From assembly GCA_046541515.1 (NCBI GenBank), contig JBKHDD010000217.1, forward strand, positions 1 to 7,726: a DNA stretch of 7,726 bases. Direction: 5' to 3'. The notes beneath the pieces were generated by a model, which was given only the letters and a program-made list of their open reading frames with translations, had not been told where the DNA came from and did not search any database. This DNA comes from CAYFVR01 sp046541515. Lineage in GTDB: Bacteria; Desulfobacterota; Desulfobacteria; Desulfobacterales; Desulfococcaceae. The number at the start of each line of letters is the position of its first letter. Position 1 is the first letter of the stretch. The translations under genes and the position numbers were made by a program. Shown here piece by piece: positions 6,789 through 7,726 of the stretch.

Positions 6789-7688
6789 ATGTCGGTGGCA
6801 CGTTGGGGTTTTTTCTTCGGCATTTTTCTTTTGCTGACGGCCCCGGTTTCCAACGCCCGGGCCCAGGTTGCCTTTTTCGAGGATTACGACGGCCGGGGGA
6901 ACAGCTTTCGGGCCGGGGTCGGAAATCGGGCGTCCCTGCCCGGCAATTGGAACGACCGGATCAGCTCGGTGCGGGTGGACGACGGATACGTGGTGGTCGT
7001 CTACGAGCATTTCAACTTCCAGGGCCGAACCGAAACCATTGTCGGACGGCGGGGCGGCACACTGTACAACCTGAACACCTTCAACGACCAGACATCCTCC
7101 TACCGGGTCCGCCGGGACCGGCCCGGGTCCGGCCCCCCGTCGGAGGCGCCGGACCACCGGCGCGGTCCCGTCACCTTTTTCGAGGATTTCGAAGGCAGCG
7201 GACCCAGGTTCAGCGACGACCGCGACCGGTCCAACCTGGGCGGCCGATGGAACGACCGGATTAGCTCGGTCTGGGTGGCGGACGGGTACGAGGTGACGGT
7301 GTACGAACATTCCAACTTCGAAGGCGAACGGCGCAACCTGGCGGGAAGGCGCAACGGCGCGCTCTACGACCTGCGGAATTTCAACGACCGGGTTTCTTCC
7401 TACCGCATCCGGCGCGGCCACTACGACGACGGCTACGGCCCAAGTCCCGGCCCCGGCTACTCCTCGGACGATCCCTACTACGGCGATCGGCCGTACTACG
7501 GAACGGGAACCGCCACCGGCGCCGAATGTTTCATCGGCGCTTCCCAAGGGTTTACGTCGTCATGGCCAAACCGCCTGCGCGGCTGGTTGGTCGTCCCGAT
7601 AATTTCGGCCGGAGAAATGGCTCCCAACGGCCGGACCGAAGCGGGAGAGGAATATTTTTGGTTGAAAGAGATCGGACAATCGAGATAA
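6789..7688 (+). CDS. Secreted double beta-gamma-crystallin domain protein, predicted calcium-binding
   Basis: The 299-residue protein starts with a signal peptide (1-25, cleavage after ARA). Two beta-gamma-crystallin domains follow, at about 27-108 and 128-208, joined by a Pro-rich linker. Each contains two Greek-key motifs, with FFEDYDGRG and VYEHFNFQG in the first and FFEDFEGSG and VYEHSNFEG in the second. Each motif ends in a canonical calcium clamp N-D-x-x-S-S: residues 55-60, 99-104, 155-160 and 199-204. All four clamps are intact, so up to four calcium ions are expected. The domains are an exact 100-residue duplication. Residues 209-245 are rich in Tyr, Gly, Pro and Asp; the last 55 residues have no visible fold and less biased codons. 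The ATG at 6789 is preferred over 6768 because AGGAGG lies 6 nt upstream. It is probably periplasmic or extracellular; function is unknown, with structural or stress roles (as for Myxococcus Protein S) possible. Confidence 0.9.
   Translation: MSVARWGFFFGIFLLLTAPVSNARAQVAFFEDYDGRGNSFRAGVGNRASLPGNWNDRISSVRVDDGYVVVVYEHFNFQGRTETIVGRRGGTLYNLNTFNDQTSSYRVRRDRPGSGPPSEAPDHRRGPVTFFEDFEGSGPRFSDDRDRSNLGGRWNDRISSVWVADGYEVTVYEHSNFEGERRNLAGRRNGALYDLRNFNDRVSSYRIRRGHYDDGYGPSPGPGYSSDDPYYGDRPYYGTGTATGAECFIGASQGFTSSWPNRLRGWLVVPIISAGEMAPNGRTEAGEEYFWLKEIGQSR
6867..7412 (+). repeat. Internal duplication coding for the two crystallin domains
   Basis: The two domain-coding units are in register at exactly 300 bp. 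The best-conserved core is at 6948-6970 and 7248-7270, where 22 of 23 bases agree and code for WNDRISSV. Outside such cores the units have diverged clearly, so the duplication is old rather than a recent tandem copy. Confidence 0.85.
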
Positions 7689-7702
7689 GGATTCGCCATC
7701 GC

Positions 7703-7726
7703 CCGATTCACGAACCGATTCGCGAA
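7703..7726 (+). repeat. 12-bp tandem direct repeat at the window edge
   Basis: CCGATTCACGAA (7703-7714) is followed directly by CCGATTCGCGAA (7715-7726), with 11 of 12 bases the same. The second copy contains the palindrome TTCGCGAA. It begins 14 nt after the crystallin stop codon and is cut by the window end, so more copies may follow. Function unknown. Confidence 0.55.

Noticed and set aside
6078..7547. 489-codon minus-strand open frame opposite the thioredoxin and crystallin genes
   Set aside because: It spans two well-supported plus-strand genes and the gap between them; its apparent internal repeat is only the mirror of the crystallin duplication.
7496..7711. 71-codon minus-strand open frame at the right end
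   Set aside because: It lies opposite the crystallin tail, has no ribosome site or family likeness that I recognise, and could not be supported as a gene.

Overview
The window reads as a piece of chromosome from a diderm (Gram-negative) bacterium with high GC content. The main evidence is an inner-to-outer-membrane lipid-transport operon (MlaE/MlaF/MCE protein plus a PqiC-type outer-membrane lipoprotein) and lipobox and signal-peptide sequences typical of a Gram-negative envelope. GC content is high by eye and third codon positions are mostly G or C, which is why long shadow ORFs occur on both strands. The lineage cannot be fixed from the sequence alone. Nothing looks like phage, plasmid, IS element or CRISPR.

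Layout. Positions 35-1762 hold two minus-strand genes in tandem: a Uma2-family (DUF820) PD-(D/E)XK protein, then an unrecognised protein with three likely membrane segments and a large extracytoplasmic, possibly propeller-like domain. Positions 1763-2063 carry no gene that I can support, but end in a good sigma-70-type promoter. That promoter drives a single tRNA-Ala(GGC) with encoded CCA, followed by a textbook intrinsic terminator. From 2332 to 6665 there is a tightly packed plus-strand operon of five genes: a STAS-MlaE permease, an MlaF ATPase, a single-MCE-domain MlaD/PqiB-like protein with a long helical tail, a PqiC/DUF330 lipoprotein, and a membrane-anchored TlpA-like thioredoxin. The first four are joined by stop/start overlaps (GTGA, ATGA, TGATG), and the fifth follows after 11 nt with its own Shine-Dalgarno sequence and a TTG start. 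After a 123-nt gap comes a secreted protein with two beta-gamma-crystallin domains and four intact NDxxSS calcium clamps. The window ends in a 12-bp tandem repeat.

How the genes fit together. Permease, ATPase and MCE protein should form the inner-membrane core that moves phospholipid or another hydrophobic molecule. The helical tail of the MCE protein may form a conduit across the periplasm towards the PqiC-like lipoprotein in the outer membrane. There is no MlaC (soluble carrier) or MlaA gene here, and MlaB is replaced by a STAS domain fused to the permease, so the set is a Pqi-like/Mla-like hybrid. The thioredoxin would act in the same compartment, but its link to lipid transport is inferred only from co-transcription. 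The crystallin-like gene has its own leader and may be transcribed separately.

I do not see a demonstrably new system. The most unusual items are the double beta-gamma-crystallin with its odd C-terminal tail, the single-MCE needle-like protein paired with PqiC and a thioredoxin, and the unrecognised membrane protein beside Uma2.
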